The notes below the pieces were generated by a model. The model saw only the letters and a list, made by a program, of their open reading frames with translations. It did not search any database and was not told the origin of the DNA. Positions 25,101 to 38,351 of a stretch of DNA of 64,000 nt are shown in pieces (position 1 is the stretch's first letter; each line of letters opens with the position of its first letter). Source of the stretch: Rostratula benghalensis. Taxonomy: Eukaryota; Chordata; Aves; Charadriiformes; Rostratulidae. The stretch is from NCBI GenBank assembly GCA_013399305.1, contig VXAI01000115.1, positions 1,817,907 through 1,881,906 of the forward strand, in the 5' to 3' direction. The position numbers and the translations under genes were made by a program.

Positions 25101-28100
25101 TTGTTTTGGTATCAATCCTACTGCCACTTAATGTGAAATCCCTCTATATGGCTATTTTCCTTGCAGGGCTGAAATGCGTAGAACATTGCAAGAAAGGATT
25201 CCATAGACTTTGAGAGAAAACAAAATTAGTTTAATGACATCAGAAAGTGACACAATATAGCCATGAGTTTTTAGGACAAACTCCAACCAAGATTTATATT
25301 GCCTGCAAAACTCACTAATGATATTGAGGCTAGGGTCTTATAAACTAGTTTAAAAGAAATTATAAATCTGAATGAGCACATTTGAGCATTAACTCTGCCA
25401 TTTTCTCTGGACCAAAACAAGATTTATTGTGAGAATTATGAAACTTTGGACTCTGTTATACATTAAAGAATCCTATTTATGACCACATAGTTAGGTCTGA
25501 TTTATTGTGCTTAACCTAAACACTGCTTTTGCAAGATTTATGTTTCAGTCATTTTACAACTTTCAGGGATGAATTTTGCCATTCATAACAGCAACACAGA
25601 AAAAAAAAATCAGAATATTTTTTTTTTAAATACAGTCAATCACACTTCAGAACTAGAGAGGTGAAAAAATGTTATTTTTTTAGGAAACCCTCACACCTAC
25701 TGAAAGAAGTTGTGACCATGCTTGGGATTTTACATCTTCCTTGCTTGAGGTATTCAAGCTCATTTTTTTTTACAATACTGTTTTCCAGAGTTAAGTGTCT
25801 AAGAATTATTTCCTGTGAAAGGCAGATGTTGCCTGTCTATAGAAAAGAAAAGAAAATAAGAAAAAGTAACATTCATAAAATTATAACTGAGTGATTCCCA
25901 TGCTCTACTGTTCAGGGCTACCAGACAGCAAATCCTTAGGGAATTAACTCGGAGATTTTTTTCTTGATATTTGAGTCACATATACCCTGGACAAACAGTA
26001 ATTACCTGTCTCTATTGGTGGAATAGGTAGCTGGAATGTGGTAGCCCTGGATTGTAGCCGATTCAAACCATTCTGCTGTCTTGATTCTAATTGCAAATGT
26101 GGACTTCATACATTCCATTGGAACACGGTGGTAGTTGGTTTTTAACCAGCTCATGACTTTAGATAAGAGATTTTTGAGAAGAGTAGGCCATAGGTTTTGT
26201 TTTCAGTGTTTATTGTAAATAAACATTTGGCTAAAAGAACCGTCTCAGTCTTGTGGATTTGTGTTTTCCTCATATCATACTTTAATTTTACTAAGCTTAT
26301 ATTTTCGCCTCTTGTGGTACTACATGTATTCTCCCATGGTTTTCTTTAGAGACAGAAAATCGTCTTGCTATTAGGACAGTTGGACTTTGTAGAGTGGAAC
26401 TCTGAAGTTCATCAGTGCCTCAGCAGACTCACAGACCAATGCCACAAAGGCAACATGCAAACACTGAACATGTTTGGCCTAGATTGATTTCCACCACCTG
26501 AAGATCTCACCTCAGGTACTTTTGTGACATTTTTGATCCCTTACCGTGTGATTCTGGCCACACTAACACCTAACATGGCTCTATAGATCATTCTACCAGC
26601 TCTAAGAAGTTCACCTGCCATGTCAAGTCAATGGGCATGATCTCAGAATTTCTAGTTGAAAATAACAAGAAAAATATGAAATTGGGGTAAGAGAGGGTTC
26701 ATTGTTTTGTCTTGGAAAAAACAGAAAGAAAATCCTAAAACTTATCAGGAGGTCTGCAAATTATTGTCCTGAGATAGTGAAAAGGTCTGGTTTAGGATGT
26801 TTTTAAACAAAAATTTAGAGTACCTAGCTCTTAGACTCAGGGGCTTTAGTTCAGTCACAGCTCCCGTGGTTTGCCGACTCACAGTTACTTAATGCCTGAA
26901 AGCATGAAATGGAGTTCTCAGTGTTTCCATGTGAGAGAAAACTAGTAGTACTACGAAACTGGGTCACAACATTTGCTGTGTGGATGACCTGACACAAAAA
27001 GTGAGATATGTTTGAGTGCTAACAGCCACATATCTGGTAACTACCTGTTTATCGAGTGTAATCTTCTAGCTTACAGAATTTATCCATGATAGAAAATGGT
27101 GATTTTGACCCCTCTGCTGCACCAAACCCAACTTCTGTATTAGTAAACTAGGGCACACTGGAAATTGAATGGTTTGGGGCAGGGAAGAGATTAGGATTAT
27201 GACTGTTAAATGTGTGTCAGAATCCCTCGGCACTGTGACCCAGATCCTATGCTGAACCATCACACTTATGCTGAAGGCAGTATAATTGGCATGGTAAAAG
27301 TTTCTATTAACTGTGACTATACCCTTGTATGTTTTCTGTTTGCTTGTTCTTTTATTTGTATGTTTTATTATACAACAAGTAGGTGCTAATAAAAATACCA
27401 TTGCTAATTGGGCTATTTCATCAAAGTATGAGGTTAGGTGTAACAGCATATCAGTGATGACCATGTCCTGACCTACAGCTGTCTAGGCCATACTTGAGTG
27501 AGTTTCAGAGACTGCACAAGTAGGGATTTTCTCTAGTTTCCTTCTCTTCAGATACGTATCAAGACTCTTCACTAATTCTTCATAGCTGCTGATTGATATG
27601 ATTGACCATGAAGTATTCCTGGCATGTCTGGAAGCCTCAACAAGAGCAGATAAAACAGATTCTGAGGCTGTATTCTCTCTTGGAGAAGACCCTAAGGGTA
27701 GTATTGGGTGACTGCTTGCTTGTCCTGAGGGCTTAATTATTCATAAGTATTAGAGGGCTCTAGTTTCTTGCACATCCCTGATCAGTGTGTGCATCAGGAC
27801 ACTGGTTGCACCCACTACACTGACAAGCCTCATAAAGTGTTACCATGGTTCACTTCCACCCATTCTCCTAATTCCTTGTTTTTCCTGCAAGGAACAAAAC
27901 TGTTAGATGGGAAAATGAAAAGCAATATAGCAAGCACTCACAGCCTGAAAAATAAAATAAAAAATGGTGGGACCAGTTTCCCTGACACTGTAAAATGGCA
28001 TATCTCTGTAGACTTCATCACACCTATGGTTTGTATTTGAACCTGCCATAATGCCACACATTGTATGTCTGAATTTTGAAGTGGCTAATTTATTTAACAT

Positions 28101-31100
28101 GGTAACTATGCTCTGAGCTTGCAGCAACAGAACCAGCAGGGAAGCTGCCACAATAATCAGGGCAGAGGAGGTCTAAGAATGGCAGGAAGACAGGCAGCAG
28201 AAGACTTCTCTGAGGTCGAATCCCTGGTGATTAAGGGCAGGTCAGAAACATGAAAAAAAAATCCAGACACTGTTTAAACAACAGCAAAGTCCTGTAGCAT
28301 AATTCCAGGTGGGATAGGATGCACAGACAACCTTTGTACTGTCTGCAGAAGGGTCCGGTAGCAGCTATGAGATGTTGAGAACACTTGTTTATACTGGCAA
28401 GATGATGCATGAAATCCAATAGCAGAATCTCCCCTACTTGCCATCTGTATATGGCCAAGGGTCACCAATGCCTCCCCTGACAGATCTGCAAGGGGAACCT
28501 CAGCATTCCAGCAGGGAGAAGGCTACATTGATCTTCATTTATGAAGTAGATTTAAGTAGGTCAAGGACTTACTTTTTTCTTTTTTTTAAATATATAGTAA
28601 TGTCACCATAACTTTCAGCCTATGCATAATTATGCTTTCATAATAGTGTGAGACTGGCATGACTGCCTGCAATAGGAGGGAGCTAGAGCCAGTTTTCTGG
28701 AAGTGTGGTTCCCATCCCTCATCAGACACTGTGTGTCTGCACCAGTAATTAAAAATAATCAAGCCTAAAAGTCTGCACAGCTCCCCATTTACTCTTTCAA
28801 AACCATAACCAGCTTTCCCTCAGAATGAAATTACAGCCAAATGAAAGTGATGTTGGTTTCAAATCGTATTAACTTGTAAACTATTCTGCACAAAAGGACC
28901 ACTCGCACAGTTGTTCCTATGAGGCATAACATGGAGCTTGGCCCCTTTTTAGGAAAGTCATTACTTAACAATACATTATTGTGTTTGATTGAATTGGCAC
29001 GGATATGCTTGGCAAGGCTGCAAGAAGAATCTGTGTTGTCATGCCAAATGTTTTTCAACCTGTGTGTGCCTGTGTTCAGGTCTGATAAGGTTATCCATGG
29101 TGCATATGCTTCTCATCAAAAGGTTACATTCTTGTACTGTCCATGTAGGCTTCAGGGAGGTTGCATTTGAAGCTAAAATATCCATCTGGAAAGACAATTC
29201 TGCCCTAGCTCGAGGCTAGATCAAGCACTCTTTGCCCTATTCTGTTTATGTAGCTGTGACTTGTACTCCCCTGACTGCACCATACCTCCAGTTCAACAGG
29301 AGAGAGGGACAATGTCCCATTCATTGTCATCTTCAGTCTATTTTGTATAGCACTTATGGAGGCAGACATGTGGGCTTGCATAGTTTTGGGTTTGAGATGA
29401 CTGAAGAAACTCCCTCATATTGTATGTACAGGCTTTAACCACTGCACCAGAAAAGAGGGCTTTGCCTTTCTCAAAGGTGTTCTGAAATAAGCCTGGAACC
29501 ACTGCTATCCATGTGCACTAGGCAAGTGCTGAACATACCTACTGGTCATGTCTGACCAGATGTCTTAAAGAGAAGGCTCTGCCTTTGGATGGGGACAAGG
29601 TATGCAGCCCACCAGTATTTTGTCCATATATACACTGACATTTGCATTTAGTCAACTGCTAGATGCACATCCCAGGCTGGGGACTGCTGGGCTGTGGACA
29701 GCTTTTAGTGCTGCAATTTGCGGTCTTATTTTAGGTGTGATTGCAAGTACTTAATTTCTCTTACCAAAGTGTGGGTGCACTGTAAAATTAGGGTTGCCTG
29801 AGCTTTATGTAAGTCCTGATCTTAACAGTTTTATAGTGATTTAACTTAATCAACTATTTTTTTCCTTTTTAAGACATTAATACTGGTATAAACTACATGC
29901 ATAATTATGTTAGGCCAAAGATTTTTTTAATAATTGTACATTTTCTATGTACGAACTAAATGGTATTGGGAATTTTCTTGTCCATGCTGGGGTATTGAAC
30001 CTCTTTGACTATATCAGACTTATCAAAATAAAGCATTTCTGACATCTTTTATAGACTTCAGAGTAGTAACAGTTCAGTTTTTGTCTGGCACTGATGTAAA
30101 GCGTCTTGCATTTTTGAGGGACAAATGCACATTTCTATCTCTAGAATAGGACTCTCTAAAATCATTCATCATACATCAAGTTTGCTAACTTGACATTAGC
30201 TGACATCCATTTTCCACTGCTCTCCTCTTTCAGCCTAAAAATGTTCCAGTTTCCAGCCAACTTCATTTTATCTTCTGGTGTCTCTATGAATCTTCTTTCC
30301 ACCATTTTGTCTTCACTGTATATGGATGTGGAAGCACAGGGAGTGTCTGCAGTCATGCTGACTCTTCTTTCCATTCTCTCTTTCCTTCTTCCTGTTCTTA
30401 TTCCCTAGATAGCAACTGCCTTGCCACATGGAAGATTCCCAAGTGTCTAATCAGAATTTACTTCTACCATTTCACAACGTCTTTCCCAAATACTTCCTTA
30501 CCACCCTATTTCTGATTGTCTCTTTCTTGGCAAAATGCCTCTCTGATGTCAAGATGAAAATAAAACCTCTGAATCTATAGTGTCAATTCTTACCCGAAAG
30601 GGTTTGTGTTCCAGCCTGAGGACTAGAAAGGATTTTTTTTCTGTTTTAAATGCTAGATCCTGCAGAAGAGTGTTGTTGAAGGAGACAGTTGTTTAGGAAC
30701 AGATGCTCTTCCTATATATGGTGGAGCAAGTTCTTTTTCCTCTGAAGGACTGGAACAGTACTGACTCAAGAAGCACACTTCTGCAAAAGTTTCAGATCAA
30801 GGTCCTTTGTGAATTACTAGCTTCAAAAGCAGCTGATGAAGAGGAAGCAAACCCTGAGTCATAGGCTTACCGGATGCATGGTTCATGATGCCACCTCTGA
30901 TCAATCTGCGTAAGCAGTCATGGTTGGAAAGTACCTTTCTTGACCCTAGTTTTTCTTGGCTTCCTTTCAGTTATTTGGCTTTACACAAATGTCTGTCTGC
31001 CCTTCCTATTTAAACAAATGCAACCTGTTTGCCCAGGAAGGCAATTGCCTCAGTTGCCTTATCAACATCTCTGGTAAAAGCTGTGGAGGAAGATGACAGT

Positions 31101-31187
31101 GTGTGCTCTGCTGCAACCTCCCATAACAACCCTGTACATCCTTCTACTGTCACCCTGCACAAGTGTAAAATAGTGGGGACAAGAATC
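22193..31187. other. AT-rich non-coding DNA, no gene recognised
   Basis: No coding region, repeat family or RNA gene is recognisable. There is a small direct repeat of AAGTGCACTACAAG at about 23519-23533, with a partial copy starting near 23497. The open frame at 27066-27464 (minus strand) is the longest here and has no recognisable features. Confidence 0.5.
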
Positions 31188-31190
31188 CTT

Positions 31191-31280
31191 CTCTTCTCTT
31201 CTCTTCTCTTCTCTTCTCTTCTCTTCTCTTCTCTTCTCTTCTCTTCTCTTCTCTTCTCTTCTCTTCTCTTCTCTTCTCTT
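31191..31280. repeat. (CTCTT)18 pentanucleotide microsatellite
   Basis: Eighteen perfect CTCTT units, with partial units on both sides (about 31188-31283). The + strand is pure pyrimidine and the minus strand pure purine, so it can form a triplex or H-DNA and should be length-polymorphic. Both strands stay open across it (serine/leucine/phenylalanine or arginine/glutamate/lysine repeats), but that only reflects the repeat unit. Confidence 0.98.
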
Positions 31281-34068
31281 CTTCGCTGCTGGCATTCAAA
31301 CAGAAAGGGAAGCTTCATGCCTCCCCCGAGTGAAAACTGGGCCACCAATTTATGTCAGTCACGTTCTACATGTTTATACATGAGAATAGCAGATGTTGGT
31401 GCTCTTTGAGTTCCCTCACCCTTGGTAAAAATGCCTCCAGGAGTAGCTCCCTCTGTACCTTCCCCCAATTGCTGGATGTGGCTTAGAGCCACAATCCAGC
31501 CCTTAGACTGCAAATGGCTTGGAGCTGGGATTATGCTTTTCTTTTATGTTAAACAAGAGCAACCAACACTGAGTGTGCTCATTAAAAAATCATGATGTTC
31601 AACACTGATCCCTTGGGCTATAGTTAGAGCTTTGCAATATAACATGCAATAGACAGGTTGGATTCTTAGGCCAGCAAGGCTCAGAAAGAGATGAGTGGAT
31701 GGCAAAACAGTGTGTTGGAGGAATGAACCCCATTTCCACAGTGGAATAACAAGGGACCCTTCAACATGAGATGTTCTTAACAATGTGGCTGCTTAAATGA
31801 ATTTAGAAAGGAATCTAACATGTGTGAAATAGTGACTGTTTCTGTCAACCAGAAAGATAAGTTCTTGGCCATGCTGCATCACAAATCACATTAAAAATGA
31901 AATTGAATAGTACCTTGTACCATTACTAGAAGGTGTATTTCCTGGCCTTCCCTGCCCAGAAAACCTAACCATCTCTAAAAGCCACGTGCGTAGCTGGCTA
32001 AATAACACAAGAAAGAGAAAAATTGCTAAATAGCTGTGCATTGTATTAACTTCATAAACTTCCCTAATGATTTTGCTATGGGTGAAGTATGTGAGGGAAT
32101 TAGCAAAGATAAAAGATGTTAGAGGGCATAATAATTTAAGGATTCCAAGCATAAAATAGTGGCACCACTTGAGCTGAAAGCAGAATGACATTCTGAGAAG
32201 AGCAGTGAGACTTCAGGTTTTTTTTCTAAATATTAGCAGCCTTAAGTGAAGAGAACAGTATCCCTCACACAGTTGCTGCTCCAGCCTCTCTGCTCTGCTC
32301 TGCAAGAACCTTTCCACTGTAGCCTGTTGGTCTGGCTGCCCCCACAGCTGTCCTATCCAGCTGCCCAGGGCTGTTTGCAGGAAAGAGATCTCAGGAAAGA
32401 TCGCATACACAAAGGAGGAAGGAGTGAAGCTTATACCATTTGAATGGGGGCTGCAAACCCAATTGCATTAATACTCCCTGTATTCCTTTGTGCATCATTT
32501 TGCAGTGAGATTTGTTAAGCAAATACCTCCGCATCATGATAAAGATGAGAGGGTTCAATAGTTGAGAAACTTCTCATTGTAAAGAATTGCCATTGTGTTA
32601 TTTACTGTTGGGATAAAAGAGGCTGACACTTTAATGCAGCTGGCAGAGACACAGACATCACAGAAAAGTGGTGTCTCTGCTGGGTTCAGGGGTGCAAGAT
32701 TAAAAGGATATATGTGACAGAAGAAAGTTGAGGTCATTTAGAGCAACGCTTCTCTGCCTTGGTCTCCAGAATACCAATGATCTATCAGATATTCTGAGGT
32801 GAACCGCGGAAAGATTCTAACTATTTACATTTCAAAATAAAATAATTTCCCTTAAATTCTTCCCACTCATGCAGGTAAGTATGTCAGGGAATTGGGGGAA
32901 GGAAGTCAGAAATAATAAAAGACCTCTCAGAGTGAAGCCTATTGAAATAAGCTTGTAAAAGAGCAGAGTTGTGGCAGTGTTACAAGGACTAATTCATGAC
33001 TGTCCTTTGAGGAATTCAGAGCAGAAAAGGCTGAGAAACACCAAGACCTGCAAACAATTGAGCATCTGACTTGGTCAACTCATGAGAGCTTCTTTTTTGT
33101 CTCCAGGAGTCTCTTTGCATAGAGATAGTTGCATATTAAAGCCCAGATCACACATTAAAGACACGATTATCTGTGTTTGTAGCAACCCATTGCCTTTACG
33201 CCGCTCCTCTTTTTCCTTCTCCTCAGCAAGGTGGATAGAAACTCTGCTGCTTTCTCGGGAATTGGTCTGCAGGAAAAGAACCAGCAACTGTTTTATGGGA
33301 AGAACAGGAAAGGAAAAGATGACCAAAAGTCTTAGTATTACCCTTTTGCACCTGAACAACTGCTTTAAGGACACAAGGTCCTGCCCTGGGGTCTGTAGTG
33401 GCAGAGCCTACAAGCAGGTAGGGTGCACACAAGGACACCACTTATCCTGCAGAAATTTTGCTGCTGGAAGAAATGATGGATTAGCAAAATCACTCACTTT
33501 CACTTTTCAGTAGTAAACTGGCATGTTTCCAGCACACTGCCCTCACGCCTAGACAGTTCTGACAGCTAGGACTTGTAAACCATATTGTCCTAAGGAAACC
33601 GCCCACACTGCCCAAGTGCTCCTGCTCCTGTCGATGCTAGCAGTGACCTGACTTTGGCACCAGAGCATGGGAGGTCCTTCCTGAGTTCAAATGGAACACA
33701 GGGAACACCCCCTACTCCCTCCTGAGAAACCTCAGGAACATTTTTAAATATTTTCTAACTTGTGACTGGGAAGCAATGCATTTGGACCTAAATATACCAT
33801 CGTTTTGGCCTGCCATGGTACCATCTGGAGACCGTTTGTTATCACTATATTTCGTGGGTTAGCACACACCCTTTCCAATAGCTGGAGGAGAACTGGTGAT
33901 AAATACCATGAAAACAGCGTTTTTATTTATAGCAATACTAAGAAAGTGCTTAATTGGTTAAAAAGCTGCAAAATTGCTTTTCTTAATACAAAACTTGAGT
34001 TCAGCAATGAAATTGGAAAAAAATTATCAGGAATCTGTTTTAGAAATGCAGCGTTTTATTCATCTGGA

Positions 34069-34087
34069 AGTAAGTAAGTTACTTACT
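34069..34087. repeat. 19-bp perfect palindrome
   Basis: AGTAAGTAA, a central G, then TTACTTACT. It also contains a consensus-like GTAAGT donor on each strand. It is probably fortuitous, but it sits only about 180 bp from the X-box. Confidence 0.75.
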
Positions 34088-34261
34088 AGTGCATGCCAGG
34101 TGGGAAGAACGATGTCCTTTCCATCGAGTTCCCTTTCCTAGGTGTTATTTTATGCCTCAAATGTTAAAAGACATTTTGCTTCTGCTCAATGGGAGAAAGC
34201 AAGCTTGTAGTGCAGAGTATGCAGGCAGAAGTGAACCAGTTTTTTCCAGCTGGAACTAGGT

Positions 34262-34277
34262 TGTTGCTATAGCAACA
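34262..34277. promoter_or_regulatory. Symmetric RFX X-box motif
   Basis: TGTTGCTATAGCAACA is a perfect 16-bp palindrome. Its inner 14 bases fit the X-box consensus GTHNYYATRRNAAC at every position. RFX-family factors bind such inverted half-sites (GTTGC/GCAAC) as dimers and control ciliary, neural and immune genes. What is seen is the exact motif. Occupancy, and which gene it would serve, are unknown. No gene start is visible nearby, so if it works it would be as a distal element. Confidence 0.5.
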
Positions 34278-35879
34278 CCCAAATGATAGACAGATTTTCT
34301 GAATGTGCAGTGGTCTACTGTGATAAGAGAGCTTCCAGGATTCCTACCAAATAGCTCCAAACTTGCTGGAGTGCAATAACACCAAATGCCACATCCTTGA
34401 AGCAACGCAAGCAAACAAAAACCAGCACAATAACAAAATAATTTTTTTACCTAGCTTTCAAATAAAAACCCCATTTAACACATGGCATTTATATTCCTAA
34501 ACAATATCTCCTCGCCAATCTCTTTTAATGCACTGGCATTCCAAATGACAGACCACACTCCAAGTTTAACACCACGTACGGACAGATTCAATGCAGTGGC
34601 ATGCAAAGTCCTGTGTGCACAAGCCGCTAGCTCCTTTGGGTTTGGGGTTTTTTTAAGGCTGCGTGCAGCCTGTGCACCAGTGAGAATCCCATTGAGTCAG
34701 TGAGTGAAGCTTCACAAGAGCACACCGCTCTGTTCATGGCTATATTTTGCAGCACAGAAAGCTTAGGCACTAAACAGCCCAGCACACGGTGGAACAAATA
34801 TTATATTCATAAACCATTCAAAGAGAAGTTTTCCAAGGGCCAGTTCCATAAAGTATAAAACATACCTGCATCAGCCACATCCTCCTTGCACACTCCATGC
34901 ATGTGGTTTTCATTCAAAGCAGTTTCCTCCTCTGCTTTTCCTTGCCCTACTCCAAGGGAGGAAGGTCCAGGATTTTGGATTTCCAGGAAGAAACCTCTTT
35001 CTGATCACAGCTGGGGTTCACGAGCATTGCAAAGACATTTTGGCTGTGTCTCTTCATCATCCATTACCTCTCAGTGGGAGTGCTACTGCACCGTCTGCAG
35101 TCTGCAGCTGGTAGAGTGTGTTTAATGTCCTTTTGCCCCCAGTACCCGATCCCTCTGGCAGTTCCTCTCCCTAGGAAACTGCTGCCAATTATATTGGTGA
35201 AATCTCCCAGTGAACTTAGCCTCATTTCTACAAAGGCAATTTCATCCCCATTGAAACGTATCTGTAAATCGAAGACAGAGGTTTTGACCTGTTTGTGTGG
35301 ATGAAATGCAGACTGTACTTAGATTACCCTCACCACCCTTAGATCTGTAACTTAGTTTACTAGTGACTTCATCCTCGCGAGAGATGTGGGACATAGGAAG
35401 GTCTTAATGGCTGCTTTGATGTAAGGGTAGGTGGTAGCTTGGAGACCTTTGCACAAATGTGAAATGAGAAGCCTTGGGTGGAGCTGGAAGCTATTCTCTC
35501 TATTTCAGGGCTTAGGTCTTATGTATGCAGCCCTTCTGATACCTAACGTTTCAAGATAATAAAGAATAAAAAATTTCCTACACCTGTATGTTAAACGTTC
35601 ATTCACTTCAAGATGAATTATGTGTTCAGAAGGGTGTCAGAAAATCACATGCACATCTAGGTATGGTAACAGGTATATAATTTAAGAATGAATTAACAAA
35701 TGAAAGAATAACTTATAGTTTGGTTAAATAGAGCTATATACAATTGCTTTGGGTTTAGGTTGTGGAGGGGGGGGTTTGTCGTTGTTATCTTACTACTTAA
35801 GATTGCATTAGAACTTATTTTGTTTCTTGCTTACTTGGCTTACGCTACTTTGATAATGTCCTGTAATAGAGCTCAGCTA

Positions 35880-36010
35880 AAAGAAAAGATGAATTGCCTT
35901 TATGATTCACAAGGCACTCTGGATAATTAATTACTCAGCATTTATGGTTTGGCATGTGGTCATCAATCGTTCAAAAAATTCACATTTGTAAACATATCCT
36001 TTGCAGCTGG
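35880..36010. promoter_or_regulatory. Possible conserved non-coding element with homeodomain motifs
   Basis: This block holds TAATTAATTA (35924-35933) and further AT-rich factor-like sites (TCAATCG near 35963, TTTGTAAACA near 35985, a forkhead-like core). Such clustering is typical of developmental enhancers in gene deserts. It is also expected at some rate in AT-rich DNA, so conservation has to be tested. Confidence 0.25.
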
Positions 36011-38323
36011 TCTTCTTATGTCAGACTTCAAAATGACTAGTGGAGATATGAGAGAGCTATAAATGTTTTTCTTTGAAATTTACTGGTTGTGCTCCTGCTT
36101 ATTTCTTGTGGGAAAAATTAGGCAACAGATGTGGGAGGACAGGAGCTCTAAGGAAAAATGGTAAAGCATGTTGAACGGTTCTCAAATTCACTTTCTTTTC
36201 CCCTTTTTGCTAATAAATGTTCAAGTCCTTAAATGTTGTGGCTTGGGTCTGTGAGCATTTGTTCTGGTTATAGGGTGGCTGTGTGAAAAATTTTGAAAAG
36301 TCTGAGACGAGACCTGTTGCAGAACAGGAAGAAAAGCTAACCAACAAAGTTTGCCTCCATTCAGCTCTTCTCAGTAGGGGAAAAAAGCGTATGAATCACA
36401 AGTACCGAAAGAATAGGCTTTATTTTTTATAAGAAATACCAGCAGCTTCACTGCTTACAAAAAGAATTCTTAATAGTCTCCATTGTAAGCCTTAGAATCA
36501 TCTGGTCATTAGATAGCAGAAACCACAATGATCTGAGCTAAAATTTTTCATGCTGAGGGTGAATTTTGATACACGAGACAGATGTCCTACAGCTAGCTGA
36601 TTCCCCACTGCACAGCCCTAATTCGTCACCACCCAGGGCTGCTCAGTGCCCTGAAAGAGGCAGATTCTCTGTGCAGAAAAAGAAATGCCACATGGTCATT
36701 CAGACAGACTCACCTTCAGGTTGCTTGAGTGATCTTATTTCTAGCATTTCCTAAGTTGCAAACACTTGCCATTTCAAACTGTACTCTTTGTACAAAGTGA
36801 TTGGCAGTCCCTATATATATATGCATATGTATGTAAATACAGAGAGCGTACGCAGCATCTATTTTTACAAGTGATACAGGAAAAGAGATATAAACAACAT
36901 TCCTATTTATATTATAGTGCCTGTTGGTTTCACTTTGTTGCTTTTTTAAAGAATATACTTGTACTTTTAAAATTAGATGCCAGCTACCCTGCCACAAGGT
37001 GGAACTTTGATCTGCCTCAAATGCAGGTTTCAACCATAGCATTGTCGAAGGACACATATTTAGAACTGGAGACATCTCCCTGGCTGACATGAAACATCTC
37101 CACAGGATGTGCTGAAATGGTAACTGCTGTAAGGAAGAACTTCTCCTGGAAGGCCATGACCAAGGTTTTTGATCAAGAGCAGATACAATTTCTGTGATTG
37201 CTCAGGCTCCACGTGCAGATCAATGTAACTCTTATGCTTGTTCACTTGGATCTGCTGTGACAAAGAGATTTATGTATGGCACTTGTTATTCCCCCAAGCA
37301 GCTCTGCCCCTGGGCCCTTCTAATATTCTCTCATGTCACTAGGCTAAGCTATGGCACCCCCACTCAGCATACATTTTCCAATCCATTCTGAGGGGTAGAG
37401 GAAAAGGATTCTTTAGTACAGGTGGTTTAATGCTTCAATAATATATCAAAACATGAGGAAACTTTTTTGTATGCTGCATATGAGACCTTCTCAAACTCAG
37501 AGGTGCCAGTGTTGTTAGCACCTTATCCAACTTCCTCTAAAACCTCAGCCTGTCAACATTGTATGATACTCGAGTCCCAGCAGCACTCAAGGCAGGACCC
37601 ACTCGCTAGTGCTAGGGCCACAGAGGGCTATGCCAAGACAGTGTAGAGGTAGACTACACTGTCCATCGTAGAAATAGGGAAATTCACTTTATTTGCATTT
37701 GTCTTTGCTTGCCTCTGACACTGGGGTGGTGTGTTATTACAGGCTCATTTTTTGCTGCAGCTTAGGGAAGAGGGAGGCATCTGGAAGACTGGTCCTGCAC
37801 AGGGACATCTCTGCCAGCTCCCAAGCCTGGCACACAGTGTCAGTTCTTCTCTGGTGAATGGATTAAGTGAGCAGCATGCCCTGAAGACTCTGGGGAAGCC
37901 CCATGCAAGGGAACACTTGGACCCATTAGAACAGCAAAATCTCCTTGAGTACCACTGTAGGGCATTTTTTACTTCTCTGTGGTGGAGGTCAGAAGTGCAT
38001 AGCTGATGCTGCACAGGGCTCACAGGGCTCAGAAGCAGGACTGAGATATGCAGAAAGATGAATCCAGGGGAATAAATCAATAGCGTTGCATTATGTGTTA
38101 TGAAAAACCTTCAGAAAAGTTTATCATAGCTAAATGAATGCAGTGAATGAGTTTCAGCATAAATTACACAGTCATTGCCTTATCCTACTGATGTACAGGA
38201 TAGGGAGACAGATTTTGCATTGCTAAATACAGGAGGAATGTGGAGCAGAGATACTTTTGTATACCTTGATTGGAGTTCGTAGTTTTACAATATCTTCACT
38301 GTGTCACTTCCACTCAGAATACC

Positions 38324-38351
38324 TTTTTTTTTTTTTTTTTTTTTTTTTTTT
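38324..38351. repeat. T28 homopolymer
   Basis: An uninterrupted run of 28 T. On the minus strand it would be a poly(A) tail, but the flanks show neither a target-site duplication nor a recognisable retrocopy. Its exact length is likely unreliable in the assembly. Confidence 0.95.

Noticed and set aside
31010..31409. Arg/Glu/Lys-repeat and Ser/Leu/Phe-repeat open frames
   Set aside because: They are translations of the CTCTT microsatellite. The repeat unit contains no stop in these frames.
33107..33417. Open stretch between CTCCAG and CAG|GTAGGG
   Set aside because: Its splice signals are possible, but the peptide is compositionally random, the opposite strand is equally open, and no partner exon was seen.
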